The notes under the pieces: model-generated
Seen by the model: the letters and a program-made list of their open reading frames with translations, nothing else
What the model was told of the DNA's origin: nothing
Database searches by the model: none
Translations under genes and position numbers: made by a program
NCBI GenBank assembly: GCA_963695645.1
Contig: CAVOHC010000017.1
Location: 310,001 to 374,000 of the forward strand
Direction: 5' to 3'
From: DATBGO01 sp963695645
Lineage (GTDB): Bacteria; Actinomycetota; Actinomycetes; Streptosporangiales; Streptosporangiaceae
DNA: 64,000 nucleotides
In this document: positions 10,207 to 19,209 of the stretch, one piece after another
How positions within the stretch are numbered: position 1 is the first letter of the stretch
How the letters are laid out: the number at the start of each line of letters is the position of its first letter

Positions 10207-11666
10207 CCCTTCGGGGTGAACGGGTGCGCGGGAATCTCATCCAGGCGCGCCCACAGCCGGGCCGCCTCCCGGGACGCCGCCGCGGCGATCTCCGCCTCGT
10301 CGACGCGGGTGGACCGGCCGTCGGCGATGACCAGCTCGCCGGCTACGAGGACATCCCGGACCCGGCCCGCGGCCACGCCGAACACCCAGTGACCGGGCAG
10401 GTTAGCCGCGGACAGCGGGGCGGGCGGGTCATAGCCGAGCACGGTCAGGTCGGCGGGGGCCCCGGCGGCGATGCCGCCGAGCTGCGGCTCGCCGAAGATC
10501 CGCCCGGCGAGCCTGCCTCCCTCGGCGAGACGCTCCAGCGGCCAGCCCGGGGCGGTCGCCGCGCCCGCCTCGGTGGCGCGGAAGTAGCCCAGCTGCGACT
10601 CGGTGATCATGTCGCCGCCGATGCCGTCCGTGCCGAGGGCGACGCGCTGACCGAAGCGGGCCAGCGGCGCGTAGCCAACCTGGTTGTTCATGTTGCTGCG
10701 CGGGTTGTGGGCGACGGTCGCGCCGCAGGCCGTGATGTCGGCGACCTCGAAGTCGCTGACGTGCACGCAGTGCGCGAGCAGCGCGTCGGCGGTCAGCACC
10801 CCGGCGGCGCCCAGCCGCTCGACCACCCGCACTCCGTAGGCGGCCACCGAGTCGTCCTGGTCGGCCCGGTCCTCGGCGACATGAATATGGATGCCGCACC
10901 CGGCGGCCGCGGCGGCCTGCGCGCAGGCCGCGAGGGTGTCGTCGGACAAGGTGAACGAGGCGTGCGCGCCCACCATCCCGCGGGTCAGGCGGCGCCGGCC
11001 GGCCAGGAACCTGCGGTTCTCGGCCACGCCCGCAGCCGCCCGCGGCAGCCCGTCCCGGTCGCTGACCTCATAGCAGAGCACCGACCGCAGGCCGATCTCC
11101 TCCAGTGCGTCGGCGATGACGTCCAGCGAGCCGTCGATGAAGTTCGGCGACGCGTGGTGATCGATCACGGTCGTGCTGCCGGCCCGCACCGCTTCCAGCC
11201 CGCCGACCAGTGCCGACAGCCGCACGCTTGGCTCGTCCAGCGCGCGGTCCAGCCGCCACCAGACCCGCTGCAGGATCTGCACGAAGCTGGCGGGCGGTTC
11301 GAGCCGGTACGGCATCCCGCGCGACAGGGCGGAGTAGAGGTGGTGGTGCGCGCAGACGTTGCCGGGCAGCACCAGCGTCCTCGAGCAGTCGCGGCGCTGC
11401 ACGCCGGGAGGTGCCTGGCCGACCTCGGCGACCCGGTCCCCGGCGATGACCACGTCGGCCGTGATCACCCGCAGCGGGTTCAGCGAGGTGACGACGGTGC
11501 CCCCGCACAGCGCCAAGGGCGGGGCGGGCCGCGTGGCCGCCACGGCCGGTCCGACCGGGCTGGCCAGGCTGGCGAGGTTGCCGGGGCTGGCCGAAGCGGC
11601 CGGGCTGGCCGGTGACGGCGCGGCTGACCACTGGCCTGGCGCTGCCTGATCGCCTCGGCCGCTCAT
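10200..11666 (-). CDS. ssnA: SsnA-type metal-dependent aminohydrolase
   Basis: 488 aa, amidohydrolase superfamily. Metal ligands are visible: HxH at His107/His109 (AHHHLYS), His260/His262 (GIHIHVAED), the HNPRSNMNN segment at 319-327, and Asp346 in GTDGIGGDM. Agreement with E. coli SsnA is strong along the chain (SALSRGM, WWRLDRALDE, TVIDHHASPNFIDGSL). In the anaerobic purine pathway SsnA is assigned to hydrolytic opening or deamination of a purine-derived ring. The ATG overlaps the stop of the Mo subunit gene (ATGA). The first 50 residues are a low-complexity Ala/Ser/Pro extension absent from E. coli SsnA; an internal start cannot be excluded. Confidence 0.9.
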   Translation of the reverse strand: MSGRGDQAAPGQWSAAPSPASPAASASPGNLASLASPVGPAVAATRPAPPLALCGGTVVTSLNPLRVITADVVIAGDRVAEVGQAPPGVQRRDCSRTLVLPGNVCAHHHLYSALSRGMPYRLEPPASFVQILQRVWWRLDRALDEPSVRLSALVGGLEAVRAGSTTVIDHHASPNFIDGSLDVIADALEEIGLRSVLCYEVSDRDGLPRAAAGVAENRRFLAGRRRLTRGMVGAHASFTLSDDTLAACAQAAAAAGCGIHIHVAEDRADQDDSVAAYGVRVVERLGAAGVLTADALLAHCVHVSDFEVADITACGATVAHNPRSNMNNQVGYAPLARFGQRVALGTDGIGGDMITESQLGYFRATEAGAATAPGWPLERLAEGGRLAGRIFGEPQLGGIAAGAPADLTVLGYDPPAPLSAANLPGHWVFGVAAGRVRDVLVAGELVIADGRSTRVDEAEIAAAASREAARLWARLDEIPAHPFTPKGW

Positions 11667-14341
11667 CGCGGGTGCGCCAGCTTCGGGACGGCGGCCCGCG
11701 CGGCCGCGGAATCCTTCATCGGCAGCCGGGTCCGGTACCGGCCGTCGAATGCGTGCAGCGCCCCGGCGACCGCGCCAGCCGTCGGCACCAGGCCGATCTC
11801 GCCGACTCCCTTCGCCCCGTAGGGCCCCTCGGGCTGCGGCTCCTCGACGAAGATGCACTCGACCGGTGGCATGCCGGCCGGCGGGATGATATTCAGCGAC
11901 TTGAGCGTCGTGGTCACCGGGACGGCATCGCAGACGACGTACTCCTCGGACAGCGCGTGGCCCAGGCCCATGTGGACGGCGCCCTCGATCTGTCCCTCCA
12001 GGAGCGTCGGGTTGATGACCTTCCCGACATCGTGCGCGGCGACCACCTTGGCTATCGCGCCGTCGCCGTCGAGGATGACGACCTGCGTCGCCCAGCCGTA
12101 GGCAAAATGCGTCACCGGGTTGTCCACCGCGGTTCCGGGCGCCGTCGTCCAGTCCACGCAGACCTCGCCGTAATACTCCCGGCCGGCCAGCGCGGCCAGC
12201 GCGGCCGGGCTGGCCAGGCCATCGGGGCCAGCCCCGCCCGCCGGGCCGGCCCAGCCGTCCGGGCCGGTCCCGCGCTCCGGCGCCCGGCTGGCCAGATCGG
12301 CCTTGAGCTTCGCGGCCGCCGCCTGTACCGAACGGCCGCCGAGCACGGTGGCCCGGGACGCGGTCGTCTGCCCGCAGCCGAGCTCGTAGCGGGTATCGAC
12401 CTCGACGGCCACCCGGGACGGGGTGAGCCCCAGTTCCTCGCAGAGCACCTGCATCAAGATGGTGTGCACGCCCTGGCCCATCTCGGTCCAAGCGTGGAAC
12501 AGCGTCACCGATCCGTCCGCCTCCGGGCGCAGGATCGCCCGGCCGTACTCGGCCATGCCGTTCCCGACGCCGGTGTTCTTGACCGCGCAGCTGATCCCGG
12601 CCAGCGGGGCTGACTTGTAGGCCTCCTGGACCGCCAGCAGCGTCTTGCGCAGCCCCACTCCAGGGCCGAGCCGCTGTCCGGTGCCGAACGTGTCGCCCAC
12701 GTCGACCGCGTTCAGCCACCGGATGTCCCAGCCGTCAATACCGACGCGCTCGGCCAGCCGGTCGAGCATGCCTTCCAGCGCGAAGTTGACCTGATTGGCG
12801 CCGAATCCGCGCATCGCGCCGCACGGGACGTTATTGGTGTAGACGGCGCGGGCCTTGATGTCGACTGCGGCGAACTTGTACGGGCCGCAGGCGTGGCCGG
12901 CCGCGCGCTCCAGGACCTTGTCCCCGACGCTCGCGTAGGCGCCAGTGTCGCCGATGATCTCGGCCCGCAGGCCGAGCAGCGCGCCCTGCGCGTCGCACCC
13001 GATCGTGTAGGTCATCGTGAGCGGATGTCGCTTGACGTGGAAGCGCATGCTCTCGGCGCGGCTGAGGGTGAGCCGGACCGGGCGCCCGGTATGCGCCGCC
13101 AGCAGCGCCGCGTGCCCCTGGACGTTCAAGTCCTCCTTCGCGCCGAACGCGCCGCCGTTGGACACCAGCGTGGCCCGCACCTGGTCCTCGGGCAGCCCGA
13201 GCAGGCCCGCGACCTGGCGGCGATCGCTCCAGATTCCCTGGCCCTGGGTGTAGAAGTGGATGCCGCCGTCGTCGGTCGGGCAGGCCAGCGCGGATTCAGG
13301 CTCCAGGAACGCGTGCTCGATCCGCTGGGTATCGAACGTCTCGGTGAGCACATGAGCCGCCGTGGCCAGCACGGCGTCCACGTCGCCGCGCTGCACCTCC
13401 GATTCCGACAGCACGTTGCCCGGGGCGTCCGGGTGCAGTTGCGGCGCGCCGGGCGCCATCGCCGCCACCGGGTCGGTCACCGGCTCGAGCACCTCGTACT
13501 CGACGTCCACCAGCGCCGCGGCGGCCCGCGCGGCCGCCCTGGTATCCGCCGCGACCAGCGCGACGACGTCGCCGATGTACCTGGTGGTCTCCCCTGCCGC
13601 ATACAGCTGGACCCAGTCCTGGGTAATCTCGCCCTGGGTCCGGTTGCCCGGCACGTCCGCAGCGGTGAGCACGGCCGCCACGCCCGGCGCCGCCGCGGCC
13701 AGGGTGGAATCGACCGATACGATCCGGGCGCGGGGATGGTCGGCGAACCGGACCGCGCCGTGCAGCATGCCCGGCAGCGTCATGTCGTTGATGTATGGCT
13801 TGTCACCAAGCGCGAGCTCGCGGCCATGGTAGCGCGCGGTCCGCGAGCCGACCCGGCCGCTGCGGTCAGGCTGCGGCAGCGGCACCCCGGTCCGGGCAGC
13901 CGCGTTAAGCAGGATCGCGTCGACGATCTTGACGTATCCGGTGCACCGGCACAGGTTGCCGGCCAGCGCGCCTACTACCTGAGTCCTGGCCGGATCCGGG
14001 GTCTTGCGCAGCAGCGACTCTGCTTTCATGACCACGCCCGGGGAGCAGAACCCGCATTGCGAAGCGCCGGCGGCCACGAAACTTTCCGCCCACCGGTCCC
14101 GCTCGGCGGCCGGGAGTCCTTCATGGGTCTGCACGTCCCGCCCGGCGAACCGGACTGCCTTCTGAGCGCAGGACACGACAGCCTTCCCGTCGCTGAGCAC
14201 GGTGCAGGCACCGCAGGAACCTTCCGGAGCGCAGCCATCCTTCACCGAAGTGACTCCGCAGCGATCACGAAGCACGTCCAGCAGGCTCTCGCCGTCGGTA
14301 AGGTCGACTGTTACGGGCTTGCCGTTGAGGGTGAAATCCAT
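11663..14341 (-). CDS. Fused 2Fe-2S/molybdopterin xanthine dehydrogenase-type subunit
   Basis: 892 aa. Residues 1-155 hold two complete [2Fe-2S] motifs: GCAPEGSCGAC with a following Cys, then QCGFCSPG and GNLCRCTGY. From about 165 the Mo-hydroxylase large-subunit domains follow, with PCGAMRGFGANQ and a C-terminal PYGAKGVGEIG carrying the conserved Glu near molybdenum. The ferredoxin-Mo fusion without an FAD domain is the layout of the selenium-dependent xanthine dehydrogenase group; E. coli XdhD has the same layout. No in-frame UGA is present, so selenium, if used, would be a labile cofactor. A Gly/Ala/Pro-rich insert lies around residues 700-725. It is the first gene of the minus-strand operon; the FAD partner is probably the divergent gene at 14564. 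Confidence 0.88.
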   Translation of the reverse strand: MDFTLNGKPVTVDLTDGESLLDVLRDRCGVTSVKDGCAPEGSCGACTVLSDGKAVVSCAQKAVRFAGRDVQTHEGLPAAERDRWAESFVAAGASQCGFCSPGVVMKAESLLRKTPDPARTQVVGALAGNLCRCTGYVKIVDAILLNAAARTGVPLPQPDRSGRVGSRTARYHGRELALGDKPYINDMTLPGMLHGAVRFADHPRARIVSVDSTLAAAAPGVAAVLTAADVPGNRTQGEITQDWVQLYAAGETTRYIGDVVALVAADTRAAARAAAALVDVEYEVLEPVTDPVAAMAPGAPQLHPDAPGNVLSESEVQRGDVDAVLATAAHVLTETFDTQRIEHAFLEPESALACPTDDGGIHFYTQGQGIWSDRRQVAGLLGLPEDQVRATLVSNGGAFGAKEDLNVQGHAALLAAHTGRPVRLTLSRAESMRFHVKRHPLTMTYTIGCDAQGALLGLRAEIIGDTGAYASVGDKVLERAAGHACGPYKFAAVDIKARAVYTNNVPCGAMRGFGANQVNFALEGMLDRLAERVGIDGWDIRWLNAVDVGDTFGTGQRLGPGVGLRKTLLAVQEAYKSAPLAGISCAVKNTGVGNGMAEYGRAILRPEADGSVTLFHAWTEMGQGVHTILMQVLCEELGLTPSRVAVEVDTRYELGCGQTTASRATVLGGRSVQAAAAKLKADLASRAPERGTGPDGWAGPAGGAGPDGLASPAALAALAGREYYGEVCVDWTTAPGTAVDNPVTHFAYGWATQVVILDGDGAIAKVVAAHDVGKVINPTLLEGQIEGAVHMGLGHALSEEYVVCDAVPVTTTLKSLNIIPPAGMPPVECIFVEEPQPEGPYGAKGVGEIGLVPTAGAVAGALHAFDGRYRTRLPMKDSAAARAAVPKLAHPR

Positions 14342-14563
14342 GACACCTAGCCCCTAGGGCGCTCGGCGGACGGCCGCTGCGCTGGATCAAAGGTCCCTCT
14401 CGCCACTCGAGCCGCGTAGGGCCGAAGGTCCCCGCGGCCTGTACCCGAAAGCCACCGGTACCAGCCCGAACAGCCAGCAGCTGTCCGAATGACCCCCAAA
14501 TGACCCGCCACTGCGGGGCCTTTGGCCCTTTGGCTGGGCTGCGCCGCGGGCGAGAGTGAGGTC
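14342..14563. promoter_or_regulatory. Divergent promoter region of the two purine operons
   Basis: 222 bp between two divergent operons, so both promoters should lie here. I see AATGACCC twice, at 14488-14495 and 14499-14506, exactly 11 bp apart (one helical turn). CCTTTGG occurs twice starting at 14519, AAGGTCCC twice further left, and CCCTAGGG lies next to the minus-strand start. The repeats on one helix face suggest a shared operator, but the regulator family is unknown. No convincing -35/-10 pair was identified. Confidence 0.5.
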
Positions 14564-15367
14564 ATGGTGATCATTAGCGCTTACCAGCGCCCGGCCACCA
14601 TGGAAGCGGCGCTGGCCTGCCTGGCCCGGCCAGGTACCGTCCTGCTGGGCGGCGGGACCAAGGTGAACGCGACGGCCGGCCCGGGGCCCATCGAGGTGGT
14701 GGACCTGCAAGCCCTCGGCCTGGGCCGGATCGACGGGCTCGACGGCCGGATGGCCGTGATCGGGGCCACCGCCACGCTCAGCCAGCTGGCCGGCAGCCCC
14801 GTTGTTCCTGACGTCATCCGCGAGGCCGCGCGGCGCGAACAGCCGAGCACGCTCCGGACTCAGGCCACCGTGGGCGGCTGCGTGGCGACCGGGGACCCTG
14901 AAAGCGAGCTGCTGGCCGCGCTGCTGGTGCACGGCGCGATCGTGCGCATCGCCGCGCGCCACGGTGGCTACGAGCTCACCCTGCAGCAATTGCTCGCCGC
15001 GCTCCCGCTGGCCGACGGCGGGATCATCACATCGGTCACCATCAGTACCGCGGGCCGCAGCAGCGCCGCGCGGACCGGCCGCACCCGCGCCGACCGGCCG
15101 ATCGTCGCGGCGGTGGCCCGCGTGATCGCCGACGGCCGCCGCCGGGTGGCGCTCACCGGGGTGGCGGCCACCCCGGTGCTGATCGAGGCCCCCGCCAGCA
15201 CCGGCAGCAGCGGTGCCGCCATCGGCGGAACCGGCACCAGCGGGACCGGCACCAGCGGGATTGACACCAGCCGGCTTGATCCGCCCGCTGACTTCCGCGG
15301 GTCAGCCGAATACCGGCGCTCTCTCGCGGCCGTCCTCGCGGCCCGTGCGCTGGCTGCGATCACGTGA
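14564..15367 (+). CDS. ygfM: FAD-binding subunit of molybdenum hydroxylase, YgfM-like
   Basis: 267 aa of the CO dehydrogenase flavoprotein (FAD_binding_5) class. LLGGGTKVNA near residue 35 is the FAD pyrophosphate loop, and TLRTQATVGGCVATG matches the second flavin motif (xxTVGGN in relatives). The protein is shorter than typical FAD subunits (about 290 aa), like E. coli YgfM. Residues 210-240 are a Gly/Thr/Ser repeat made of 15-bp units. The start at ATG 14564 has GAGTGAGG upstream. It ends 13 nt before the XdhD-like gene, and ygfM-xdhD is also the E. coli order. It could donate electrons to or from both neighbouring Mo subunits. Confidence 0.82.
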   Translation: MVIISAYQRPATMEAALACLARPGTVLLGGGTKVNATAGPGPIEVVDLQALGLGRIDGLDGRMAVIGATATLSQLAGSPVVPDVIREAARREQPSTLRTQATVGGCVATGDPESELLAALLVHGAIVRIAARHGGYELTLQQLLAALPLADGGIITSVTISTAGRSSAARTGRTRADRPIVAAVARVIADGRRRVALTGVAATPVLIEAPASTGSSGAAIGGTGTSGTGTSGIDTSRLDPPADFRGSAEYRRSLAAVLAARALAAIT

Positions 15368-15380
15368 TGGGCGGCAGCTG

Positions 15381-18335
15381 ATGGACGTCAATTTCCTTCT
15401 TAACGGAGTTCCCCGGCTCATCACCTGCGCCCCCGGCGATTCGTTGCTGGCGGTGCTTCGCCGCGAGGGCTGCTTCAGCGTCCGCTACGGCTCGGACACC
15501 GGCGAAACCGGCGCCGCCGCCGTCCTCCTCGACGGCCGCCTGGTCTCGTCGGACGTGCTGCTCGCCGCGCAGGCCGGCGGCCACGAGGTCACCACCGTGG
15601 AGAGCCTGAACGTGGCCACCGGCGATCTGCATCCCATCCAGGAAGCGTTCGTCGACACCGGCGCACTGCAGTCCGGGTACTCGGCGGGCGCCATGGTGCT
15701 GGCCGCCAAGGCGCTGCTCGACGGCAATCCCGACCCGTCCGAGGAGCAGATCCGCGACGCGCTGTCGGGGATCCTGGACCGGGAGAGCGGCTACGTGAAG
15801 GTGGTCGAGGCCGTCCAGCGGGCGGCCGCGGCGCTCCGCGGCGATAAGCCCGAGCTGATGGCACCGCTGATCGTCGACCGCCTCACCGACGACACCACTC
15901 CGGTCGCCGGCATCCCCGCCGCCGTCGGCAGCGCGGCCCGCGAGGTGTCCGCGGCGATACCGCGCATCGTGCCGTCGGCCGACGTCCCCGATACCGCAGT
16001 GGTCGGCAAGCCCGAGCACAAGGTGGATGCGGTGCGGCTGGTGAAGGGCAATCCCGCCTTCACCGACGACATCGAGCTGCGCGGGATGCTGCACGCCAAG
16101 GTGCTGCGCAGCCAGCATGCCCACGCGCGCATCGTTGCGATCGACGACTCAGCCGCCCGGGCGCTGGACGGCGTGCACGCCGTGCTGCATCACCGGAACA
16201 CCCCGAGGGTGAAGTATGCCTCCGGCGGCCAGTCCTGGCCCAACCCCTACCCGTGGGATCAGGTCAGCTTCGACGACAAGGTCCGGCACGTCGGCGACCG
16301 GGTAGCGGCGGTCGCCGCCGACAGCCCGGAAATCGCGGCGCAGGCCTGCCGCCTGATCAAGGTGACCTACCAGGTGCTGCCGGCCGTCTTCGACGAGCAG
16401 GCGGCGATGGCCGACGGCGCGCCGGTGATTCACGACGAACCGGACTCGGTCGGCATCGTCAACCCGGCCCGCAACATCAGCTCGCACGTCGAGGGGCGGA
16501 CCACCCGCGACATGGAGGGGGCCCTGGCCGGCGCCGACCGGGTGTTCGAGCAGACCTTCCATGTCCAGCAGGTGCAGGCCTGCCCGATCGAGCCGCACAT
16601 CACGATCGGCTGGCTGGATGAGGACGAGCGATTGGTACTCCGCACCTCCACCCAGGTGCCGTTCCACGTCCGCCGGATGCTCGCTCCCCTGGTCGGCGTG
16701 CCGGTGAAGCGCATCCACGTGATCAAGCCCCGGATCGGCGGCGGGTTCGGGGTGAAGCAGGAGATGCTCATCGAGGACATCGTGGGCCACCTCGCGCTGG
16801 CCACCCGCCGCCCGGTCCGGCTGGAGCTGACCCGGGAGGAGGAACTCGCGTTCTCGCGGACCAGGCACGCGCAGACCATCACCTTCAGGACCGGGGTGGA
16901 CCGGGACGCGCGGCTGGTGGCGCAGGACATGCGGGTGGTGGCCAATACCGGCCCCTACGGGGTGCACGGCTTCACTGTGCAGTCCGTCAGCGGCCTGCGC
17001 GGCCTGTCGTCCTACAACTGCCCGGCCAAGCGCTTTTCCTGCGACGTGGTGTACACGAACCGGCTGGTTTCCGGCGCATTCCGTGGTTACGGAGCGCCGC
17101 AGGCCCTGTTCGCCCTCGAGTCGCACATGACCGACATCGCAGCGGCCCTGGGCCTGGACCCCATCGAATTCCGGCGGCGGAACTGGATCGGCGTCGGAGA
17201 TCCGCTGGATATCGCGCCGCGGCTCAGCGAGCGGGGCGGCAGTGATGACATCGCGCCCGAAGATCTGCCCAAGGTGACCAGCTGCGGCATCCGGGAGTGC
17301 GTGGCGCAGGCCAGCCGGGCGATCGGCTGGGACCGTCACGCCGATCCGGCCTGGCGGCTGGTGCCGGGGCGGCCGGACGTCCGGCGCGGCATCGGGTTCG
17401 CGCTGTGCATGCACGGCACCGGCATCCCGTTCACCGACATGGGCGCCTGCTCGATCAAGATGAACGACGACGGATCATTCAACCTGCTGGCCGGCGCCAC
17501 GGACCTGGGCACCGGGGCCGACACGGTGCTGGCCCAGATCGCGGCCGAGGTGCTCGGCACCGGCATCGACGACATCATCGTGTACGCCGCCGATACCGAC
17601 GTCACCCCGTTCGACGTGGGCGCCTACGCGTCGAGCACCACCTATATCTCGGGCATGGCGGCCAAGCGGGCCGCCGAGGCCGTCCGGGAGAAGATCGTGA
17701 CGCGGGCGGCCCGGATGCTCCAGGTCGCCGAGGCCGGCGACGTCGAGCTTCGCGACCGCCGGGCCTGGGCGCCCGACGGCCGCTCGGTGTTCCTGGAGGA
17801 TATTGCCCTGGACGCCTTGCACACCCGCGACCAGGAGCAGATCATGGGCTCCGCCTCATTCGTCGCGACCGACTCGCCCGCGCCGTTCGCGGCCCAGTTC
17901 GCCGAGGTGGCGGTGGACCGCAGGACCGGCGAGGTCACCGTGACCAAGCTGGTCATGGCGGTCGACTGCGGGGTAGCGGTCAACCCGGTCATGGCCAGCG
18001 GCCAGGTGGAGGGCGGCATGATCCAGGCGCTCGGCTACGCGCTGACCGAGGAACTCGTGCTTGATGAGGCGGGCCGCCCGGTGAACGCGCGACTGGGACC
18101 CTACTGGATCTTCCGCGCCGACGACGTGCCGGCCACCGAAGTCTTCCTGGTGCAGACGATGGAGCCGTCCGGCCCGTTCGGCGCCAAGGCGGTCGGCGAG
18201 ATCCCGATGGATGGCGTCGCGCCCGCCGTCCGCAACGCCATCCTGGACGCGACCGGCGTGGCCATCAACTCGCTGCCGTTCACGCCGGAGCGAGTCTGGC
18301 GGGCGCTGCAAGCAGGGCGGGCGGGCCATGACTGA
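15381..18335 (+). CDS. xdhD: XdhD/YgfN-like molybdopterin subunit with degenerate ferredoxin domain
   Basis: 984 aa. The first 150 residues align with a [2Fe-2S] domain, but the cluster cysteines are gone: YGSDTGETGAAA replaces the GCxxGxCGAC motif, QSGYSAG replaces QCGFCxPG, and SGILDRESGY replaces GNLCRCTGY. E. coli XdhD/YgfN shows the same replacements (VRNSDDGFGFAG, VQSGYND, SGLFSRDAGW), so the loss is an ancestral, kept trait. From about 230 on the Mo-binding domains are intact, with RIGGGFGVKQE, GAFRGYGAPQ and GPFGAKAVGEI. It probably hydroxylates or dehydroxylates a purine-type ring and must pass electrons some other way, perhaps through a partner's clusters. ATG 15381 was chosen by alignment to XdhD; its end overlaps xdhC by 8 nt. 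Confidence 0.9.
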   Translation: MDVNFLLNGVPRLITCAPGDSLLAVLRREGCFSVRYGSDTGETGAAAVLLDGRLVSSDVLLAAQAGGHEVTTVESLNVATGDLHPIQEAFVDTGALQSGYSAGAMVLAAKALLDGNPDPSEEQIRDALSGILDRESGYVKVVEAVQRAAAALRGDKPELMAPLIVDRLTDDTTPVAGIPAAVGSAAREVSAAIPRIVPSADVPDTAVVGKPEHKVDAVRLVKGNPAFTDDIELRGMLHAKVLRSQHAHARIVAIDDSAARALDGVHAVLHHRNTPRVKYASGGQSWPNPYPWDQVSFDDKVRHVGDRVAAVAADSPEIAAQACRLIKVTYQVLPAVFDEQAAMADGAPVIHDEPDSVGIVNPARNISSHVEGRTTRDMEGALAGADRVFEQTFHVQQVQACPIEPHITIGWLDEDERLVLRTSTQVPFHVRRMLAPLVGVPVKRIHVIKPRIGGGFGVKQEMLIEDIVGHLALATRRPVRLELTREEELAFSRTRHAQTITFRTGVDRDARLVAQDMRVVANTGPYGVHGFTVQSVSGLRGLSSYNCPAKRFSCDVVYTNRLVSGAFRGYGAPQALFALESHMTDIAAALGLDPIEFRRRNWIGVGDPLDIAPRLSERGGSDDIAPEDLPKVTSCGIRECVAQASRAIGWDRHADPAWRLVPGRPDVRRGIGFALCMHGTGIPFTDMGACSIKMNDDGSFNLLAGATDLGTGADTVLAQIAAEVLGTGIDDIIVYAADTDVTPFDVGAYASSTTYISGMAAKRAAEAVREKIVTRAARMLQVAEAGDVELRDRRAWAPDGRSVFLEDIALDALHTRDQEQIMGSASFVATDSPAPFAAQFAEVAVDRRTGEVTVTKLVMAVDCGVAVNPVMASGQVEGGMIQALGYALTEELVLDEAGRPVNARLGPYWIFRADDVPATEVFLVQTMEPSGPFGAKAVGEIPMDGVAPAVRNAILDATGVAINSLPFTPERVWRALQAGRAGHD

Positions 18336-19209
18336 CACCGGGCCGGCGGCGCTGCTGCATGAGCTGATGGCCGCGGTCGACAGCGGTGAGCGGATCGTGG
18401 TCGCCACCGTCGTCGACACCTGCCGGTCGGTCCCCAGGCACGCCGGGTCGAAGATGCTGGTGCACGAGGACGGCCGGCGATCCGGAAGCATCGGCGGTGG
18501 TGCCGTGGAAACGCGCGTGGCGACCGCCGGGCTGGCCGCGCTGGCTGACGGGCAGGCCCGGCTGGTGCGCTATGACCTGCTGGATCCCCGCAACGGCGAA
18601 CCGGGAACCTGTGGCGGGGAGATGACCGTGTACCTGGAGCCGTACCTGCCGACGCCGACAATGTTCGTGATCGGGTGCGGCACGATCGGCCGGGCCGTCG
18701 CGGACCTGGCCCACTGGCTGGGGTTCCGGGTCGTGGCCACCGACGATCGTCTCGACCTGGCGACCAAGGAGCTGTTGCCCGGCGCCGATCTGCTGCTGCC
18801 CGGCCCGGTCGAGGACGCCCTGGCCGCCGTCCCGGTGACGGCGGACACCCACCTGGTGCTGTCCACCCGCGGAGTGCAGCTGGACGCCGCGGCGCTGCCG
18901 CTGCTGCTCGCCAGGCAGGCTGGCTCGATCAGCGTCCTGGGCAGCCGCCGGCGCTGGCAGGCCACCCGGGCCGAGCTGCTGGCCCGCGGCGTTTGCGATG
19001 AGGTCCTCGGCCGCGTCCGGACGCCGGCCGGGCTCGACCTGGGCGCCGAGACGCCGCCTGAGATCGCCCTGGCCATCATGGCCGAGATCGTAGCCGTCCG
19101 CCGCAACGGCCAGGTCCTCGACAAACGGCCAGCCGCACGGGCCGCCGGCCCGGTCTCCCAGGACCGGGCCGCCGGTCATCTCAGCCAGGTTCTCCCGGGC
19201 CGGCCGTGA
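18328..19209 (+). CDS. xdhC: XdhC/CoxI-family molybdenum-enzyme maturation factor
   Basis: 293 aa. The N-terminal XdhC/CoxI domain (VVATVVDTCRSVPRHAGSKMLV, with GSIGGGAVE) is followed by a Rossmann domain starting near residue 110 (MFVIGCGTIGRAVADLA). XdhC binds the molybdenum cofactor, promotes its sulfuration and inserts it into xanthine dehydrogenase. Here it overlaps xdhD by 8 nt and overlaps the YqeB-family gene by GTGA, so it most likely serves the adjacent Mo subunits. The C-terminal 25 residues are a low-complexity tail. Confidence 0.88.
   Translation: MTDTGPAALLHELMAAVDSGERIVVATVVDTCRSVPRHAGSKMLVHEDGRRSGSIGGGAVETRVATAGLAALADGQARLVRYDLLDPRNGEPGTCGGEMTVYLEPYLPTPTMFVIGCGTIGRAVADLAHWLGFRVVATDDRLDLATKELLPGADLLLPGPVEDALAAVPVTADTHLVLSTRGVQLDAAALPLLLARQAGSISVLGSRRRWQATRAELLARGVCDEVLGRVRTPAGLDLGAETPPEIALAIMAEIVAVRRNGQVLDKRPAARAAGPVSQDRAAGHLSQVLPGRP

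Noticed and set aside
11667..12719. Longer SsnA protein with an extra 350-residue N-terminus
   Set aside because: That stretch overlaps the Mo-subunit gene in another frame and has no recognisable homology. The ATGA-coupled ATG at 11666 fits SsnA length.
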